Part shown: piece after piece, positions 52,417-61,668 of the stretch
Position numbering within the stretch: the stretch's first letter is position 1
Layout of the letters: every line of letters starts with the position of its first letter
Assembly: GCF_000719865.1 (NCBI RefSeq)
Contig: NZ_JOID01000023.1
Span: forward strand, 33,985 to 97,984
Direction of reading: 5' to 3'
Source: Streptomyces albus subsp. albus
GTDB taxonomy: Bacteria; Actinomycetota; Actinomycetes; Streptomycetales; Streptomycetaceae
Length of the DNA stretch: 64,000 bases
Notes under the pieces: model-generated
What the model was told of the DNA's origin: nothing
The model's database searches: none
The model's input: the letters and a program-made list of their open reading frames with translations, nothing else
Position numbers and translations under genes: made by a program

Positions 52417-53340
52417 TCAGCCGGGCGCGGCCGCGTCGCCGTCCGGGCCCGGCGGGGTCGGCAGGGCCTCCTCCGCCACCGCCAGCACGCTGCGCAGCGC
52501 CGCCGACGGGTTGTCCGTACGCCAGGCCAGCGCCGACCGCAGCCGCACCGGCGGCCCGTCCAGCGGCCGGTGCACCAGGCCCGTCTGCTGGATGTGCAAG
52601 CAGGACGAGAGCGTGAGCGTCACCCCGACCCCGGCCGCCACCAGCGCCAGGATCGTGTACGAATCCGGCGCCTCCTGCACGATCCGGGGCCGGAAACCGG
52701 CCTCCTCGCAGACCTGCACGGTCGCGTCCCGCAGCGTGGAACCGGCGTTCGCCGGAAAGCTGACGAAGGGCTCGGCGGCCAGATCGGCCACCGCGATCCG
52801 CTCGCGCTCCGCCAGCGGATGGTCCGAGGGGAGCGCGCACAGCAGCTCCTCCTCGCCGATGAAGCGCGAGGCGATGCCTGGCCGGTTCACCGGCAGCCGG
52901 ACGAAGCCCAGGTCCAGCGAGCCGTCGGCGACCCGGTCGAGGGCCACATTGGCGTAGGTCTGGCCCTTCATGACGAGCTCGATGCCCGGGTGCGCGGCCC
53001 GCACCGCCCGGGTCAGCAGCGGCAGCGTGGCATGGGACGAGGCGCCGGCGAAGCCGACCGTCACCCGCCCGTACTCGCCCTCCCCGGCCGCCCTGGCGAC
53101 CCGCACGGCGATGTCGAGATCGTCGAGGACCGTCCGCACCGGCTTGAGGAAGGACTCCCCGGCGCTGGTGAGCCGCACCGAGCGGGTGCTGCGTTCGAAG
53201 AGCCGCACGCCCAGCTCCCGCTCCAGTTGCCGGATCTGCTGGCTGAGCGGCGGCTGCGCCATCCGCAGCCGCTTGGCGGCACGGCCGAAGTGCAGCTCCT
53301 CGGCCACGGCCACGAAGGAGACCAGATGGCGCAGTTCCAC
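52417..53340 (-). CDS. LysR-family transcriptional regulator
   Basis: 307-residue regulator with an N-terminal winged HTH (ELRHLVSFVAVAEELHFGRAA, then RMAQPPLSQQIRQLERELGV) and a two-lobed effector-binding domain (about residues 90-290). It resembles BenM/CatR-like members that respond to aromatic or acyl metabolites (DLGFVRLPVN, VAAGVGVTLT). GTG 53340 is chosen because the conserved LysR N-terminus begins there; the frame is open to 53445 but the extra 35 residues are Gly/Pro-rich and unlike the family. It probably controls the downstream thiolase gene. Confidence 0.92.
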   Translation of the reverse strand: MELRHLVSFVAVAEELHFGRAAKRLRMAQPPLSQQIRQLERELGVRLFERSTRSVRLTSAGESFLKPVRTVLDDLDIAVRVARAAGEGEYGRVTVGFAGASSHATLPLLTRAVRAAHPGIELVMKGQTYANVALDRVADGSLDLGFVRLPVNRPGIASRFIGEEELLCALPSDHPLAERERIAVADLAAEPFVSFPANAGSTLRDATVQVCEEAGFRPRIVQEAPDSYTILALVAAGVGVTLTLSSCLHIQQTGLVHRPLDGPPVRLRSALAWRTDNPSAALRSVLAVAEEALPTPPGPDGDAAAPG

Positions 53341-53504
53341 GGTTCGCCCCGCTCCGCTCCGGGGCGCGTGCACGGGGGTGCGCGGCCCTCCGCTGCCCGC
53401 CCGGTCCGGGCGGCCGACGGCCGCCTCTCGGCCGGACGTCTCCATGGGAGCCTAATTGGGTCCGGATCCGTAATGGATGCCGGCCCGGTGAGGCGCCGGC
53501 CACG

Positions 53505-53575
53505 GACCCCCGCACGGACCCCCCGCACGGAACTCTCCGCACGGAACTCTCCGCACGGAAACCTCTGCCCGGAAC
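53505..53575. repeat. 14-bp tandem repeats CCGCACGGAACTCT
   Basis: Four to five copies, two perfect and others with one to four changes, lie in the divergent spacer between the LysR gene and the antiporter gene. Confidence 0.7.
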
Positions 53576-53667
53576 TCCTCCGCCCGCGGACCCCGGACCC
53601 GCCGAACCCCGCACGTCACCCCCGCCCCGGTGGTCTTCCGGGGCCCGGAACGGGGCACAAGCACCCG

Positions 53668-54975
53668 GTGACCCTGATCGACTGGATTTTCGCCCTTTTC
53701 GGGCTGGGGGCCCTGCTCGCCGCCGTCCTCCCGCGCGCTGTGGCCCGTCTCCCGCTGTCCATGCCCATGGTGTTCCTCGGCGGAGGGCTGCTGCTCTACC
53801 TGCTCCCGTACGTCCTGCCGCTGTCCCTGCCCGCACCCGACCCGGTCGCCCACCGCGGCTGGGTGGAGCACGCCACCGAGATCTGCGTGATCATCTCGCT
53901 GATGGGCGCCGGGCTCGCGATCAACCGGCCCTTCGGACTCCGCACCTGGGCCACCACCTGGCGCCTGCTCGGCATCACCATGCCGCTCACCATCGGGGCC
54001 GTGGCCCTCGCCGGATGGCTGCTGCTCGGCTGGCCGCCGGCCGTGGCCCTGCTGATCGGAGCCGTCCTCGCGCCCACCGACCCCGTGCTCGCCGCCGAGG
54101 TGCGGGTGGGCGAGCCCACCGACGCCGAGCACGACGAGGACGAGGTGCGCTTCGGGCTCACCAGCGAGGCCGGGCTCAACGACGGACTGGCCTTCCCCTT
54201 CGTCGGCGCGGCCGTCGCCCTGGCCGCCGCCGCGGGCACCGGCTGGTCCACCGGCTGGATCGGCCACTGGGCGCTCGTCGACGTCCTCTACAAGTGCGTC
54301 GTCGGCGTCCTCTGCGGCCTGGCCGCCGGGCGGCTGCTCGGGTGGATGTTCTTCCGCGCCGGCCCCCGGGCCCTCCGGCTCTCCGAGCACAAGGAGGGCT
54401 TCGTCGCCCTCGGCGCGACCTTCCTGTCCTACGGGGTCACCGAAGTCCTGCACGGCTACGGCTTCCTCGCCGTCTTCGTCACCGCCGGCGCCATCCGCGC
54501 CGCCGAGCGGGCCCACGGCTACCACAACGTCCTGCACGACTTCATCGAGCAGATCGAGCGGCTCTTCACCGTCATCCTGCTGTTCCTGCTGGGCGGCTTC
54601 GTCGCCCTCGGCGGCCTGGCCCCGCTCACCTGGCAGGGCGCCGCCATCGGCCTGCTCCTGCTGCTGGTGATCCGCCCGGCCGCCGGCTGGCTCGGCCAGG
54701 CGCGGGGCGGGGCCTGCGCCCGGGAACGCGGCCTGACGGCGTTCTTCGGCATCCGCGGCATCGGCTCGCTGTTCTACCTCGCCTACGCGCTGGGGGAGGG
54801 GGAGTTCGCCGGTGTCGCGGCCGGAGAGCTGTGGGCGGTGGTGACCTTCACGGTCGTGGCCTCCGTCGTCCTCCACGGCATCGCGGTCACCCCGCTGATC
54901 ACCCGCTTCGACCGCCTGCTGCGCCACCGCGCGCGCTCCGCGACGGGCAAGTTGCGCCCCTCCGCGGGGGGATGA
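53668..54975 (+). CDS. CPA1-type Na+/H+ antiporter
   Basis: 435-residue membrane protein with about twelve helices. The ion-binding motifs of the CPA1 group are visible: PTDPVLAAEV in helix 5 and the Asn-Asp pair in GLNDGLAFPF of helix 6, with GIRGIGSLFYL in helix 10-11. It should exchange cytoplasmic Na+ or K+ for protons and regulate pH. No C-terminal RCK or cyclic-nucleotide domain is fused. The GTG at 53668 has only a weak purine stretch upstream; no ATG is available before the first helix. It is convergent with the pntAB operon, with a strong terminator between. Confidence 0.9.
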   Translation: MTLIDWIFALFGLGALLAAVLPRAVARLPLSMPMVFLGGGLLLYLLPYVLPLSLPAPDPVAHRGWVEHATEICVIISLMGAGLAINRPFGLRTWATTWRLLGITMPLTIGAVALAGWLLLGWPPAVALLIGAVLAPTDPVLAAEVRVGEPTDAEHDEDEVRFGLTSEAGLNDGLAFPFVGAAVALAAAAGTGWSTGWIGHWALVDVLYKCVVGVLCGLAAGRLLGWMFFRAGPRALRLSEHKEGFVALGATFLSYGVTEVLHGYGFLAVFVTAGAIRAAERAHGYHNVLHDFIEQIERLFTVILLFLLGGFVALGGLAPLTWQGAAIGLLLLLVIRPAAGWLGQARGGACARERGLTAFFGIRGIGSLFYLAYALGEGEFAGVAAGELWAVVTFTVVASVVLHGIAVTPLITRFDRLLRHRARSATGKLRPSAGG

Positions 54976-55130
54976 CGCCGCGGTCGGGGTGTGTCCGCGG
55001 GGAGACGGTGCCGCGGCGGGGGTCCGTCCGCTGGGAGACGACGCCGCGGCGGGAGTGTGTCCGGCTGGGGATGGTACCGCGGTCGGGGCCCGTCGCCGGG
55101 AGACGATGCCGAGGCGGGGAGCCCTCACCG
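54976..55130. repeat. Five ~32-bp degenerate tandem repeats
   Basis: Imperfect copies of GGGAGACGNNGCCGCGGCGG followed by a GTCCG word start directly after the antiporter stop codon, one of them encompassing it. The frame would read T-x-PRR-x-x-VRxE repeats but is not a plausible gene. Confidence 0.7.
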
Positions 55131-55147
55131 CCGGCCGGTGCACAGCC

Positions 55148-55185
55148 GCGCGGGGCGGGACCGATGAGCCGGTCCCGCCCCGCGC
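55148..55185. terminator. Strong bidirectional terminator
   Basis: Perfect 16-bp stem (GCGCGGGGCGGGACCG / CGGTCCCGCCCCGCGC) with loop ATGAGC between the convergent antiporter and pntB genes. Confidence 0.88.
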
Positions 55186-55226
55186 CGCCCCACCGCGCAC
55201 ACGGCGCGGCGGGTACGCCCGCCGCC

Positions 55227-56651
55227 CTACACCCGGGCCGCGGACAGCGCGTTCACGATGTCGTCCACGCGCGCCCGGGCGTCGCCGAAGAGCATCCGGC
55301 TGTTCTCGCGGAAGAACAGCGGGTTCTGCACACCCGCGTACCCCGTGGCCATGGAGCGCTTGAAGACGATGACGTTCTCCGCCTCCCACACCCGCAGCAC
55401 GGGCATGCCCGCGATCGGGCTGTTCGCGTCCTCCAGGGCGGCCGGGTTCACCGTGTCGTTGGCACCGATGACGAGCACCACCGACGTGGCGGCGAAGTCG
55501 TCGTTGATCTCGTCCATCTCCAGGACGATGTCGTACGGCACGTTCGCCTCGGCCAGCAGCACGTTCATGTGGCCCGGCAGCCGCCCGGCGACCGGGTGGA
55601 TCCCGAACCGGACGTCCACGCCCTGCTCGCGCAGAGCGCGGGTCAGGTCGGCCACCCGCTGCTGCGCCTGCGCGACGGCCATGCCGTACCCCGGAGTGAT
55701 GATCACCGACGAGGCCTCGCGCAGCAGTTCGGCGGTCTCCTCGGCGGTGACCTCGCGGTGCTCGCCCTGCTCGGCGTCCGAGGCCGCGGCCGGCGCCTCG
55801 ACGCCGAAGCCGCCGGCGATCACCGAGAGGAAGGAGCGGTTCATCGCCTGGCACATGATGTACGACAGGTAGGCGCCGGAGGACCCGACCAGCGCACCGG
55901 TGACGATGAGCAGGTCGTTGTCGAGCAGGAAGCCCGACGCGGCGGCGGCCCAGCCCGAGTAGCTGTTGAGCATGGACACCACCACCGGCATGTCACCGCC
56001 GCCGATGGAGGCCACCAGGTGCCAGCCGAGGGCCAGGGCGAGCGCCGTGACCGCGACCAGCAGACCGATGTGCGGCTCCATGACGAAGACCACGGTCAGG
56101 ACGGCGAAGGCCAGCAGCGCGCCGAGGTTGAGCGCGTTCCGGCCGGGGAGCATCAGCGGGCTGGACTTGATCCGCGCGGACAGCTTCAGGAAGGCGACGA
56201 TGGAGCCGGTGAACGTCACGCCCCCGATGAAGACGCCGATGAACACCTCGGCGTGGTGGATGCCGAGGAGCGTGCCGGTCAGCCCGCCGTCCTCCCCGGA
56301 GTGGTCCGCGACCTCGAGATAGCCGTTCCAGCCGACGAGCACGGCGGCCAGACCGACGAAGCTGTGCAGCAGGGCGATGAGTTCCGGCATGGCGGTCATC
56401 TCGACGATCCGGGCCCGCCACAGCCCGATCAGCGCGCCGATCAGCATGGCGGCGGCCAGCAGGGCGGCGCCGGTGCCGGAGATGCTCTGCGAGGCGAGCG
56501 CGATGGTGGCGGCCAGGGCCACCGCCATCCCGGAGATACCCATGACGACGCCCGAGCGGGCGGTCTCGTGCTTGGAGAGTCCGGCCAGGCTGAGGATGAA
56601 CAGCAGGGCGGAGACGATGTAGGCGGCCTGCGCGGCCGTGGTGACGGTCAT
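55227..56651 (-). CDS. pntB: NAD(P) transhydrogenase subunit beta
   Basis: 474-residue membrane subunit of proton-translocating transhydrogenase, which uses the proton gradient to make NADPH from NADH. The N-terminal half has nine helices ([18 protein letters not shown] onwards), and the C-terminal 190 residues form the NADP(H)-binding domain III ([63 protein letters not shown]). Its ATG is 6 bp after the pntA stop, forming a two-gene operon. Length matches E. coli PntB (462). Confidence 0.95.
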   Translation of the reverse strand: MTVTTAAQAAYIVSALLFILSLAGLSKHETARSGVVMGISGMAVALAATIALASQSISGTGAALLAAAMLIGALIGLWRARIVEMTAMPELIALLHSFVGLAAVLVGWNGYLEVADHSGEDGGLTGTLLGIHHAEVFIGVFIGGVTFTGSIVAFLKLSARIKSSPLMLPGRNALNLGALLAFAVLTVVFVMEPHIGLLVAVTALALALGWHLVASIGGGDMPVVVSMLNSYSGWAAAASGFLLDNDLLIVTGALVGSSGAYLSYIMCQAMNRSFLSVIAGGFGVEAPAAASDAEQGEHREVTAEETAELLREASSVIITPGYGMAVAQAQQRVADLTRALREQGVDVRFGIHPVAGRLPGHMNVLLAEANVPYDIVLEMDEINDDFAATSVVLVIGANDTVNPAALEDANSPIAGMPVLRVWEAENVIVFKRSMATGYAGVQNPLFFRENSRMLFGDARARVDDIVNALSAARV

Positions 56652-56657
56652 GAGGCC

Positions 56658-58208
56658 TCAGTCCTTGGAGAACATGCCGAGCATGCGGCGGGTGACCGCG
56701 AAGCCACCGAAGATGTTGATGCTCGCCAGCAGGACCGCGGCGAACGACAGTACGGTCACGACGGTGTTCCCGTGCCCGATCTGGAGCAGGGCGCCGACGA
56801 CGATGATCCCGGAGATCGCGTTGGTCACCGACATCAGCGGCGTGTGCAGCGCGTGGTGCACGCTGCCGATGACGTAGTAGCCGATCACGATGGCCAGCAC
56901 GAACACCGTGAAGTTACCGGCGAGCTGGCTCGGCGAGACCGCCGTCAGCAGGAACAGGCCCAGCGCGACCAGACCACCGAGCGCCAGCTTGCGGCTCTGC
57001 GGCATCGGCTGCTTGCGCTTGCTCTCCGCCGTGGGCGTCGCACCCTCCGCCGGCTTCGGCTGCGCGGCCGGGGCGGCGGACACCTGCACCGGCGGTGGCG
57101 GCCACGTCTTCTCTCCCGCGCGGACCACCGTCATCGACCGCTGCACCACGTCGTCGAAGTCCAGGACGACCTGACCGTCCTTGCCCGGCGTCAGCAGCTT
57201 CATCAGGTTGACGATGTTGGTTCCGTAGAGCTGCGAGGCCTGCGCGGGCAGCCGGCCCGGCAGATCCGTGTAGCCGATGATCGTCACGCCGTTGTCCGTC
57301 ACGACCACCTCGCCCGCGACGGAGCCCGCGACATTGCCGCCCTGCGCGGCGGCCATGTCGACGATCACGCTGCCCGGCCGCATGCTCGCCACGTGCTCGG
57401 CCGTCAGCAGCCGGGGCGCCGGGCGGCCGGGGATGAGCGCCGTGGTGATGACGATGTCGACCTCGGCGGCCTGCTCCGCGTAGATCTCCGCGGCGCGCCG
57501 GTCGTAGTCCTCGGACGTCGCCTTGGCGTAGCCGTCGGCGCTCGCCTCCTGCTCGACCTCCACGGCGAGGAAATCCCCGCCCAGCGAGCGCACCTGGTCC
57601 GCGACCTCCGGACGCGGGTCCGTCGCCCGGACGACCGCGCCGAGGCCCTTGGCGGCGCCGATCGCCGCCAGCCCGGCCACGCCCGCACCGGCCACCAGCA
57701 CCTTGGCCGGCGGCACCTTGCCCGCCGCCGTCACCTGGCCGGTGAAGAACCGGCCGAACCGGTGGGCCGCCTCGATAACCGCGCGGTAGCCGGCGATGTT
57801 GGCCATCGAGCTCAGCACGTCCAGCGACTGGGCCCGGGAGATGCGCGGCACCGCGTCCATCGCCAGGACGGTGATCGAACGCTGCGTGAGCGTCTCGACG
57901 AGCTCCGGGCGCAGAGCGGGGCCGATCAGGCCGATCAGCGTCGCGTCGTCCCGCAGCAGGCCGACCTCCTCCGGAGCCGGTGGATCGACCTTCAGGACGA
58001 CATCGGACCGCCAGGCATCCTCACGGCTGCCTATCTTCGCGCCGGCCTGCGCGTACAACTCGTCCGCGAAATCCGACCGCTGACCGGCACCCGACTCGAC
58101 CAGGACGTCGTAGCCGAGGCTGATCAGCCGGCGCACGGTGTCCGGGGTCGCGGCGACCCGCGTCTCCCCTGTGGCCGACTCCGCGACCACACCGAGCCGT
58201 TGGACCAT
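56658..58208 (-). CDS. pntA: NAD(P) transhydrogenase subunit alpha
   Basis: 516-residue subunit with the NAD(H)-binding domain I (about residues 1-380; [37 protein letters not shown] with the GxGxxG loop, and [12 protein letters not shown]) fused through a Pro/Lys-rich linker (residues about 385-420) to four membrane helices of domain II. The single-chain form is that of E. coli PntA (510 residues); some actinobacteria split this subunit in two. ATG 58208 has AAAGAGG 8 bases upstream and starts a pntAB operon. The reaction links NADPH supply to the proton motive force. Confidence 0.95.
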   Translation of the reverse strand: MVQRLGVVAESATGETRVAATPDTVRRLISLGYDVLVESGAGQRSDFADELYAQAGAKIGSREDAWRSDVVLKVDPPAPEEVGLLRDDATLIGLIGPALRPELVETLTQRSITVLAMDAVPRISRAQSLDVLSSMANIAGYRAVIEAAHRFGRFFTGQVTAAGKVPPAKVLVAGAGVAGLAAIGAAKGLGAVVRATDPRPEVADQVRSLGGDFLAVEVEQEASADGYAKATSEDYDRRAAEIYAEQAAEVDIVITTALIPGRPAPRLLTAEHVASMRPGSVIVDMAAAQGGNVAGSVAGEVVVTDNGVTIIGYTDLPGRLPAQASQLYGTNIVNLMKLLTPGKDGQVVLDFDDVVQRSMTVVRAGEKTWPPPPVQVSAAPAAQPKPAEGATPTAESKRKQPMPQSRKLALGGLVALGLFLLTAVSPSQLAGNFTVFVLAIVIGYYVIGSVHHALHTPLMSVTNAISGIIVVGALLQIGHGNTVVTVLSFAAVLLASINIFGGFAVTRRMLGMFSKD

Positions 58209-58967
58209 CGATCCGACCTCTTTCTGTGACGTTCCTCCGGGTCCTCCCCGGTGCGGTTGCACTCGAGTGGCCGGAGGGATGTGTGATGAGATCCGCGTTG
58301 TCCGTCGTGATGGCCGGATGTCGTCCTTGACAAAGGCCCTGGCAGCTTCGCGCCGAGCAGGCCCTCACTTGGCGGATCCGGACAGCGGAACCTACTGACG
58401 GGTCACGAGCGAGGGCAGGCTAGCCCGGTGATCTCGCACGGGGCAAGGGAGCGCCGGGGGCCGGAACAGGCGCACACCAGGGTGTTCCGATCTCTGTGAG
58501 CGGCCACAGAGCGGGTCGTGCGGGGAAGGGCCAACCGGCCCATGTGGCAGGACTCACGGCCGGACCGACCGCAGAATGAGACACCGGGAAGGACGGACCG
58601 CCCCGAACCGGACGGCCCGCTTCCGGGACCGTTTCCCTGCCGAAGCGCCGGGTATCCGGACAAGCCCGGCGGGCTTCCGGTTCGGCCGATCGGTTGACTG
58701 ACCGTCTGTCTGTTCGCTGCCCGTCCGGCGGGTTCCGCAGGATGTGCCGGACGCCGGACGCCGGACGCCGGACGCCGGACGCCGGACGCCGGACGCCGGA
58801 CGGCCGGGAGCGCACGGGAGTGCCGGGCGCACCGCCCGGTCATCCGGCCGTTCGGACCGCTCGGGCCGCTGGAGCGGCTGGGCTGCCCGACTGCCGGACT
58901 GCCGGACTGCCGGACCGCCCGGATCCCGCCCGCCGACCGTACGCCCGCCGACCGAGCCGGAGCCGCC
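58209..58967. repeat. 759-bp divergent spacer with tandem repeats
   Basis: 58746-58801 holds eight perfect copies of the 7-mer GCCGGAC, and 58892-58915 holds three perfect copies of the 8-mer TGCCGGAC, both shortly upstream of the P450 gene. The 450 bases next to pntA are ordinary sequence, expected to carry its promoter. No gene. Confidence 0.8.
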
Positions 58968-60323
58968 ATGCCGCCGTCCACCGCACCCGAGCCCACCACC
59001 TCCGCCGCACCTCGGCGGGCCGGCACGGCGGAGCGGCTGCGCTTCACCGCCGAGGTCCTGCTGCCGCTCCTCTCCACAGGAGTGATCAAACGGCGGCCCC
59101 GCGGCATGGCCCTCGCCGAGCGTCTCCAGCTCGACCGCCGGAGTATCGCGTCCCTCCGCCGGCTCCGCGAACGGCACGGCGACGGCCCGCTGCCGATGCG
59201 CCTGGCCGGCCGCCCCTTGCTGCTCCTCCTCGACCCGGGTGACGTGCGCCGCGTACTCGACGGGACGCCGCGGCCGTTCAGCCCGGCCTCCTGGGAGAAG
59301 CGGGGCGCGCTCTCCCAGTTCCAGCCGCACGGTTCGCTGATCACCCGGGGAACGGAGCGCGCGTCCCGGCGGCGCCTCAACGAGGAGGCGCTGGAGATCC
59401 ACCGGCCGCTGCACCATCTCGCCCCTGCCGTCGTCCGCGCCGTGCGCGAGGAGGCCCGCCTCCTGGCCGACCGGGGAGCCGTCACCGGGCAACTGGCCTG
59501 GGACGCGTTCGCGGTGAGCTGGTGGCGCACGGTACGGCGCACCGTCCTGGGCGACGCCGCGCGCGACGACCACCGGCTCACCGGCGAACTGGGGCGGCTC
59601 CGCGAGGCGGCCAACTGGTCCGTCCTGCTGCCCCGGCGGCGCGCGCTGCGCGCCCGCTTCCTGGACCATCTGCGGCAGCGGGCGGAGGCGGCCGGCCCGG
59701 ACACCCTCGCGGCGGCGGCCCTCGCGCACGCGGAGGAGCAGGGCTCCGATCCGCTGAGCCAGATCGCGCACTGGCTGTTCGCCTTCGACGCGGCGGGCAT
59801 GACCGTCCTCCGCACCCTCGCGCTGCTCGCCACCCACCCCGAGGAGGGCGGACGCGCTCGGGACGAGATCGCCGGCACCGACCCGGGCGGGCCGCGGACG
59901 CTGCCGTTCCTGCGAGCCTGCGTACTGGACACCGTCCGGCTCTGGCCGACGACCCCCGCCGTGCTGCGGCAGACCACCGAGGATGTCGAGTGGCGCGGAC
60001 GGACCGTGCCGGCCCGCACCACCGTCCTCGCCCACGCCCCGTACTTCCACCGGGGCGACCCGTATGCCCCGTACGCCGACCGGTTCAGCCCGGACATGTG
60101 GCTCGACGGCCGTGCCCGGGCCGACCCGGCGCTCATCCCCTTCAGCGGTGGCCCGGGGGTCTGCCCCGGGGAGAACATCGTGCTGCTGCACACCAGTACC
60201 TGGCTGGCGGCGATGCTGGGGGAAGGGCTCGTGTACCAGCTGGTGTCACGGCTCCGCCCGGAGCCGGGGCGACCGCTCCCGGCGACGTTCAACCCGTTCG
60301 GCGTGCGGTTCGCCGTCCACTGA
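58968..60323 (+). CDS. Cytochrome P450 with altered ExxR motif
   Basis: 451-residue soluble haem monooxygenase. The haem-Cys loop is clear (FSGGPGVCPGENIV, Cys about residue 402), the PERF-equivalent is RFSPDMW, and the I-helix reads FAFDAAGMTVLRTL, keeping the conserved Gly-x-Thr. The K-helix, which should be ExxR, reads LDTVRLWPTTPAVLRQT: Asp replaces Glu, conserving charge. Departures from ExxR are rare but known in Streptomyces. Haem incorporation is probably retained. Substrate is unknown; the bulky N-terminal region with LLPLLSTGVIKRRPRGM resembles P450s of the CYP4/CYP110-like bacterial group. ATG 58968 has GGAGCC upstream. No ferredoxin gene is adjacent. Confidence 0.9.
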   Translation: MPPSTAPEPTTSAAPRRAGTAERLRFTAEVLLPLLSTGVIKRRPRGMALAERLQLDRRSIASLRRLRERHGDGPLPMRLAGRPLLLLLDPGDVRRVLDGTPRPFSPASWEKRGALSQFQPHGSLITRGTERASRRRLNEEALEIHRPLHHLAPAVVRAVREEARLLADRGAVTGQLAWDAFAVSWWRTVRRTVLGDAARDDHRLTGELGRLREAANWSVLLPRRRALRARFLDHLRQRAEAAGPDTLAAAALAHAEEQGSDPLSQIAHWLFAFDAAGMTVLRTLALLATHPEEGGRARDEIAGTDPGGPRTLPFLRACVLDTVRLWPTTPAVLRQTTEDVEWRGRTVPARTTVLAHAPYFHRGDPYAPYADRFSPDMWLDGRARADPALIPFSGGPGVCPGENIVLLHTSTWLAAMLGEGLVYQLVSRLRPEPGRPLPATFNPFGVRFAVH

Positions 60324-60461
60324 CCGGCGGAGGGTTGACGGCCCACCGCCACCCGGGTGTCCCCGTCCCCGCCGCGCCGCGCCACGCTTCTCGAGCATGG
60401 CGAGAATCCAACGGCCGCGGAACGCCCTTCGGCCAACCTGGGATCGAACTTCGGCAATTGA

Positions 60462-60490
60462 TTGTTGCGCGCCAGAAAACTGTCTAACGT
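60462..60490 (+). promoter_or_regulatory. Candidate promoter of esterase gene
   Basis: TTGTTG (60462-60467), 17-bp spacer, TAACGT (60485-60490), about 34 bp before the ATG and within a locally AT-richer stretch. Confidence 0.55.
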
Positions 60491-60523
60491 CTGTGCCCCA
60501 ACTCCCCCCACAGGAGGCACACG

Positions 60524-61456
60524 ATGCGCGTCAGATCCCTCTTGGCGGCTGTGGCCGGCAGCCTGCTGCTCTTCCTCACGGGCATCTCCGCCCCCTCACC
60601 GGCGTCGGCCGCATCGCTGGTGGAGGTGACCAACTTCGGCAGCAACCCCGGCAACCTGCGGATGCACCTGTATGTGCCGGACTCCCTCCCCGACCGGCCG
60701 GCGGTCGTCGTGGCCATGCACGGCTGCGGCGGGTCCGGGCCGGGCTTCCACCAGTCGGGCGGGTTCGGACAGCTGGCCGACCGTCACGGATTCATCGTCG
60801 TCTACCCGACCGCGACGAAGCAGACGGCGATGTCCAACTGCTTCGACGTGTGGTCCGACGCGTCCAAGCGCCGCGGCGGCGGCAGCGATCCGGCCTCGAT
60901 CGTCTCGATGGTCGGCCACGCGCAGGAGCGCTACAACGGCGACCCGGAGCGGGTCTTCGTCACCGGCAGTTCCTCCGGCGGCATGGAGACCAACACCCTC
61001 CTCGCCCTCTATCCGGACGTGTTCGCGGCCGGAACCGTGTTCATGGGCGTCCCGTTCACCTGCTTCGCCAACGAGGCCGACTTCCCGCCCATGACCAGCA
61101 AGTGCGTCAACGGCAACATGCGCCGGACCCCGCAGGAGTGGGGTGACGCGGTGCGGCGGGCGTACCCGGAGCACACCGGCGACCGCCCCCGCGTGCAGCT
61201 CTGGCACGGCACCAACGACACGCTCATCCCCTTCCAGCTCCTGGAGGAGGAAATGAAGCAGTGGACCAACGTGTTCGGGCTGAGCACCACGCCGACCTCC
61301 ACCGACCAGCCGCAGCCGAACTGGTCGCGCCAGCGCTTCGCCGACACGGCCGGTGAGGTGAAGGTGGAATCCATCAGCGTCCAAGGCGCCGGGCACAGCT
61401 TGCCGATGGGCGGCATGGCCGAGTCGGCCGTCGAATTCTTCGGTATCTCCGGTTGA
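60524..61456 (+). CDS. Secreted CE1 / PHB-depolymerase-type esterase
   Basis: 310-residue extracellular alpha/beta-hydrolase. The signal peptide (residues 1-29, cleavage ASA-ASL) is followed by a single PHB-depolymerase/acetylxylan-esterase domain: oxyanion stretch VVAMHGCGGSG, nucleophile Ser in VTGSSSGGME, catalytic Asp in WHGTNDTLIPF and His in GAGHSLPMGG. Four cysteines suit two disulfides. Homologues remove acetyl or feruloyl groups from xylan, or degrade short PHA; no substrate-binding or CBM domain is present. The ATG has a strong ACAGGAGG site. It lies between the P450 gene and the CebR-controlled cellulose-binding gene, but has its own promoter and terminator. Confidence 0.92.
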   Translation: MRVRSLLAAVAGSLLLFLTGISAPSPASAASLVEVTNFGSNPGNLRMHLYVPDSLPDRPAVVVAMHGCGGSGPGFHQSGGFGQLADRHGFIVVYPTATKQTAMSNCFDVWSDASKRRGGGSDPASIVSMVGHAQERYNGDPERVFVTGSSSGGMETNTLLALYPDVFAAGTVFMGVPFTCFANEADFPPMTSKCVNGNMRRTPQEWGDAVRRAYPEHTGDRPRVQLWHGTNDTLIPFQLLEEEMKQWTNVFGLSTTPTSTDQPQPNWSRQRFADTAGEVKVESISVQGAGHSLPMGGMAESAVEFFGISG

Positions 61457-61473
61457 GGGACCGGGGGTGGAAG

Positions 61474-61514
61474 CGGCTGCCCGCTCCGCTCGGCGGGAGC
61501 GGAGCGGGCAGCCG
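61474..61514 (+). terminator. Strong terminator after esterase gene
   Basis: Perfect 18-bp stem (CGGCTGCCCGCTCCGCTC with its complement) and a GGCGG loop, 18 bp after the stop codon. Confidence 0.88.
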
Positions 61515-61581
61515 GACCGGGGCGCGCCACATCATCTTTCGCCCCGGGCATTTCCCTGAGCGGGCTGGGCGGTTACCTTTC

Positions 61582-61595
61582 TGGGAGCGCTCCCA
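61582..61595. promoter_or_regulatory. CebR-type operator upstream of CBM gene
   Basis: TGGGAGCGCTCCCA, perfect 14-bp palindrome identical to that at 40292. A TACCTT hexamer (61574-61579) ends 2 bp before it, so the box overlaps the likely transcription start, the same arrangement as at the LPMO gene. Confidence 0.9.
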
Positions 61596-61668
61596 CAGCT
61601 CTGGTCCGGCGGCATTCCGTCCCCCACGCGCGCCGGATCTCCACCCCCCGAAGGGAGAGGCACCACCC

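Noticed and set aside
54015..58229. 1404-codon open frame on the plus strand
   Set aside because: Antisense and out-of-frame shadow across the antiporter and pntAB; repetitive Arg/Gly/His composition and no domain.
58403..60520. 705-codon open frame on the minus strand
   Set aside because: Opposite the P450 gene; Ser/Arg/Pro-rich and partly coded by the GCCGGAC tandem repeats.
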